Shown here piece after piece: positions 28,941 to 30,913 of a stretch of DNA of 30,913 nt (positions are counted from its first letter, which is position 1; every line of letters begins with the position of its first letter). The stretch spans positions 1 through 30,913 of the forward strand of contig CAMLOR010000013.1 of NCBI GenBank assembly GCA_946481615.1. Direction: 5' to 3'. Source of the DNA: an uncultured Aquimonas sp. GTDB lineage: Bacteria > Pseudomonadota > Gammaproteobacteria > Xanthomonadales > Xanthomonadaceae. Both the position numbers and the translations under genes were made by a program. The notes beneath the pieces are model-generated. The model was given only the letters and a program-made list of their open reading frames with translations, made no database searches and was not told the origin of the DNA.

Positions 28941-29058
28941 CTGACACCTCCCTGCGTCCGGCCCGCTGACGGCACGGCGCCTCCCCCATCCAACCCGCGA
29001 AACTCCCCAGCCGCGCGGCGATCCCTTGCCCCACGCAACGCCTGGGGCATTGGCTTCG

Positions 29059-29087
29059 ATACTAACCAAGCCTTAACGCGCCCGCAA
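29059..29087 (-). promoter_or_regulatory. csrA: Possible csrA promoter
   Basis: On the minus strand TTGCGG (29087-29082) and TAGTAT (29064-29059) are separated by 17 bases in the 190-base gap between alaS and csrA. The -10 box is reasonable and the -35 box weak. Transcription would start about 110 bases upstream of the csrA ATG. Confidence 0.35.
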
Positions 29088-29131
29088 CGAGCGCGAGCGT
29101 CAAGTCAATAATGGCAACACGCCACCGGGTG

Positions 29132-30913
29132 TCACGCTTGTGCGCGGCCGGCCACCCAGGCGGGCACGCCGGCCAGCGCGGCCGCCAGCGCGGGGCCGTC
29201 TTCGCCGCCGCCCTGCGCCATGTCGGGACGGCCGCCGCCCTTGCCGCCGATCTGGCCGGCGACGTGCGCCACCAGATCGCCCGCCTTCACGCGCTTGAGC
29301 GCAGCCCCCTGCACGCCGGCAACCAGCGAAGCTTTGCCGTCCGCCGCCGAGGCCAGCAGGATCACGGCGTCGCCCAGCCGCGACTTGAGCTGATCGACGC
29401 TCTCACGCAGCGCCTTGGCGTCCAGGCCTTCCAGGCGCGCAGCCACGACCTTGATGCCGTCGACCTCGCTGGCCTGCGTCGCGAGGTCGGCCGTGGCACC
29501 GGCCGCAGCCTTGGCCTTCAGGCTTTCGAGTTCGCGCTCGAGCTTCTTCTGGCGGTCGAAGAGTTGCTTGAGCTTGTCGACGACGTCGCCGGCGCTGCCG
29601 CCCAGCAGCTGCGCCATCTGGTCGAGACGGGCTTCCTCCTCGGCCACGTAATCGAGCGCACCCTGCCCCGTCACCGCCTCGATGCGGCGCACGCCGGCGG
29701 CCACGCCGCCTTCGCCGACGATCTTGAACAGGCCGATGTCGCCGGTGTGGCGCACGTGCGTGCCGCCGCACAGTTCCGTGGAGAAGCCGCCCATGCGCAG
29801 CACGCGCACGCGTTCGCCGTATTTTTCGCCGAACAGCGCCATGGCGCCGAATTCGATCGCTTCCTTCATGCCCATGTGATGCACTTCGGCTTCCGCATTG
29901 CGGCGGATCTCGGCGTTCACCAGGGTTTCGATCTGCGCCAGCTGCGCAGGCGCGATCGGCTGGAAATGCGAGAAGTCGAAGCGCAGGCGGTCGGGCGCGA
30001 CCAGCGAGCCTTTCTGCGTGACGTGCTCGCCCAGCACCTGGCGCAGCGCCGCGTGCAGCAGGTGCGTGGCGGAGTGATTGATGACGGTGGCGGCGCGGCG
30101 CTCGGCATCCACGCGCGCCGACACCGTGCTGCCCACCTTCAACTCGCCCGACTGCAGCGAGCCGACGTGGCCGTGGAAGACGCCCGAGAGCTTCAGCGTG
30201 TCTTCCACGTCGAACTTCGCCTCGCCCGCCAGCAGCAGGCCGCGGTCGCCGACCTGACCACCGCTTTCGGCATAGAACGGAGTGTGATCGAGGATGACGA
30301 TGGCACGTTCGCCGGCGGCCAGCGTCTGCACGGGCTTGCCGTCGCGCACGATGGCGCGCACGTGCAAGGAATCGGCGTCGAGATCTTCGTAGCCGAGGAA
30401 ATCGGTGGGCTTGAGCGCGGCGACGAGATCGGCCGGCAGCACCGTTCCGCCGGAGAACTTGCTGGCGGCGCGCGCGGTTTCGCGCTGGGTTTCCATCGCG
30501 GCTTCGAAGCCCGCCATATCGACGGTGAGGCCGCGCTCGCGCGCGATGTCGGCGGTGAGGTCGACGGGGAATCCGTAGGTGTCGTAGAGGCGGAAGGCAT
30601 CAGCGCCCGGGATCGTGCCGTCCTTCGAGCGTTTCGCCACGTCGTCGAAGATCTTCATGCCCGAATCGAGCGTTTCGGCGAAACGCTCTTCTTCGCCCTT
30701 CAGCGCGGCTTCGACGGTGGCGCGTTTGGCGACGAGTTCGGGGTAGGCCTCGCCCATCACGTCGATCAGCGGCTGCACCATCGCGTGGAAGAACGGCTCG
30801 CGCACGCCGAGCATCCAGCCGTAGCGCAACGCGCGCCGGATGATGCGGCGGAGCACGTAGCCACGGCCCTCGTTCGACGGCAGCACGCCGTCGACGATGA
30901 GGAAGCTGCAGGC
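29132..30913 (-). CDS. alaS: Alanyl-tRNA synthetase, C-terminal two thirds (partial)
   Basis: The last 593 residues of a protein normally about 875 long. The frame is open to the window's right edge and starts there within ACSFLIVDGVLPSNEGRGYV, the end of the catalytic domain. The editing domain shows HSATHLLHAALRQVLGEHV with its zinc-binding HxxxH, and CGGTHVRHTGDIG. A coiled coil follows (DKLKQLFDRQKKLERELESL) and then the C-Ala domain with GKGGGRPDMAQGGG. It charges tRNA-Ala and hydrolyses mischarged Ser or Gly. It is a host gene with no sign of damage. Confidence 0.97.
   Translation of the reverse strand, partial: ACSFLIVDGVLPSNEGRGYVLRRIIRRALRYGWMLGVREPFFHAMVQPLIDVMGEAYPELVAKRATVEAALKGEEERFAETLDSGMKIFDDVAKRSKDGTIPGADAFRLYDTYGFPVDLTADIARERGLTVDMAGFEAAMETQRETARAASKFSGGTVLPADLVAALKPTDFLGYEDLDADSLHVRAIVRDGKPVQTLAAGERAIVILDHTPFYAESGGQVGDRGLLLAGEAKFDVEDTLKLSGVFHGHVGSLQSGELKVGSTVSARVDAERRAATVINHSATHLLHAALRQVLGEHVTQKGSLVAPDRLRFDFSHFQPIAPAQLAQIETLVNAEIRRNAEAEVHHMGMKEAIEFGAMALFGEKYGERVRVLRMGGFSTELCGGTHVRHTGDIGLFKIVGEGGVAAGVRRIEAVTGQGALDYVAEEEARLDQMAQLLGGSAGDVVDKLKQLFDRQKKLERELESLKAKAAAGATADLATQASEVDGIKVVAARLEGLDAKALRESVDQLKSRLGDAVILLASAADGKASLVAGVQGAALKRVKAGDLVAHVAGQIGGKGGGRPDMAQGGGEDGPALAAALAGVPAWVAGRAQA

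Overview
This window is the junction between an integrated tailed phage (about 1-28,540) and a high-GC gammaproteobacterial chromosome (about 28,540-30,913). The host side carries the 3' part of alaS, csrA and tRNA-Ser(GCT), all on the minus strand. That gene order, the GC content and an IFADGFE motif in one prophage lipoprotein suggest the Xanthomonadales (Lysobacter/Xanthomonas relatives). This is an inference, and the species cannot be named from the window. The prophage appears to abut the 3' end of the tRNA-Ser gene, a common attachment site. No integrase is visible, so one end of the prophage lies beyond the left edge.

The left arm (183-15,810, minus strand) is a compact replication, packaging, head, lysis and tail block. 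Read in transcription order it holds a CII-like regulator, two tiny ORFs, a Toprim-helicase primase, a cluster of inverted 8-bp repeats, a small-terminase-like protein, GpA-type large terminase, a Mor-like activator, gpW, portal, a protease/major-capsid fusion and a DUF2190 decoration protein. It continues with a PAS-domain membrane protein, SAR-type lysozyme, a lipoprotein, spanin-like genes, head-tail connectors and a tail tube protein. This gene set fits a lambda-like siphophage.

The centre (15,800-17,900) is the lysogeny switch. A leftward Cro/YdaS-like gene and a rightward HTH repressor diverge across operators with consensus TAGGCA-N-TGCCTA. The same operator flanks a strong rightward promoter at 17,865-17,893. 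A separate 40-bp perfect palindrome precedes the CII-like gene.

The right arm (17,935-28,541, plus strand) is a chain of small overlapping early or accessory genes. It contains a complete diversity-generating retroelement (DGR): three C-type-lectin-like target genes each ending in a 128-bp variable repeat, an Avd-like accessory protein, a template repeat and a DGR-type reverse transcriptase. All visible differences between template and variable repeats fall at template adenines. The template repeat lies in frame inside the 5' end of the reverse transcriptase ORF. A ParB-like protein and a small P-loop protein sit between the DGR parts. A MazG-domain protein, an AlpA-like regulator and two small proteins follow to the tRNA junction. 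The multi-target DGR, its TR-RT fusion and its placement in the early region away from tail genes are the most notable content.
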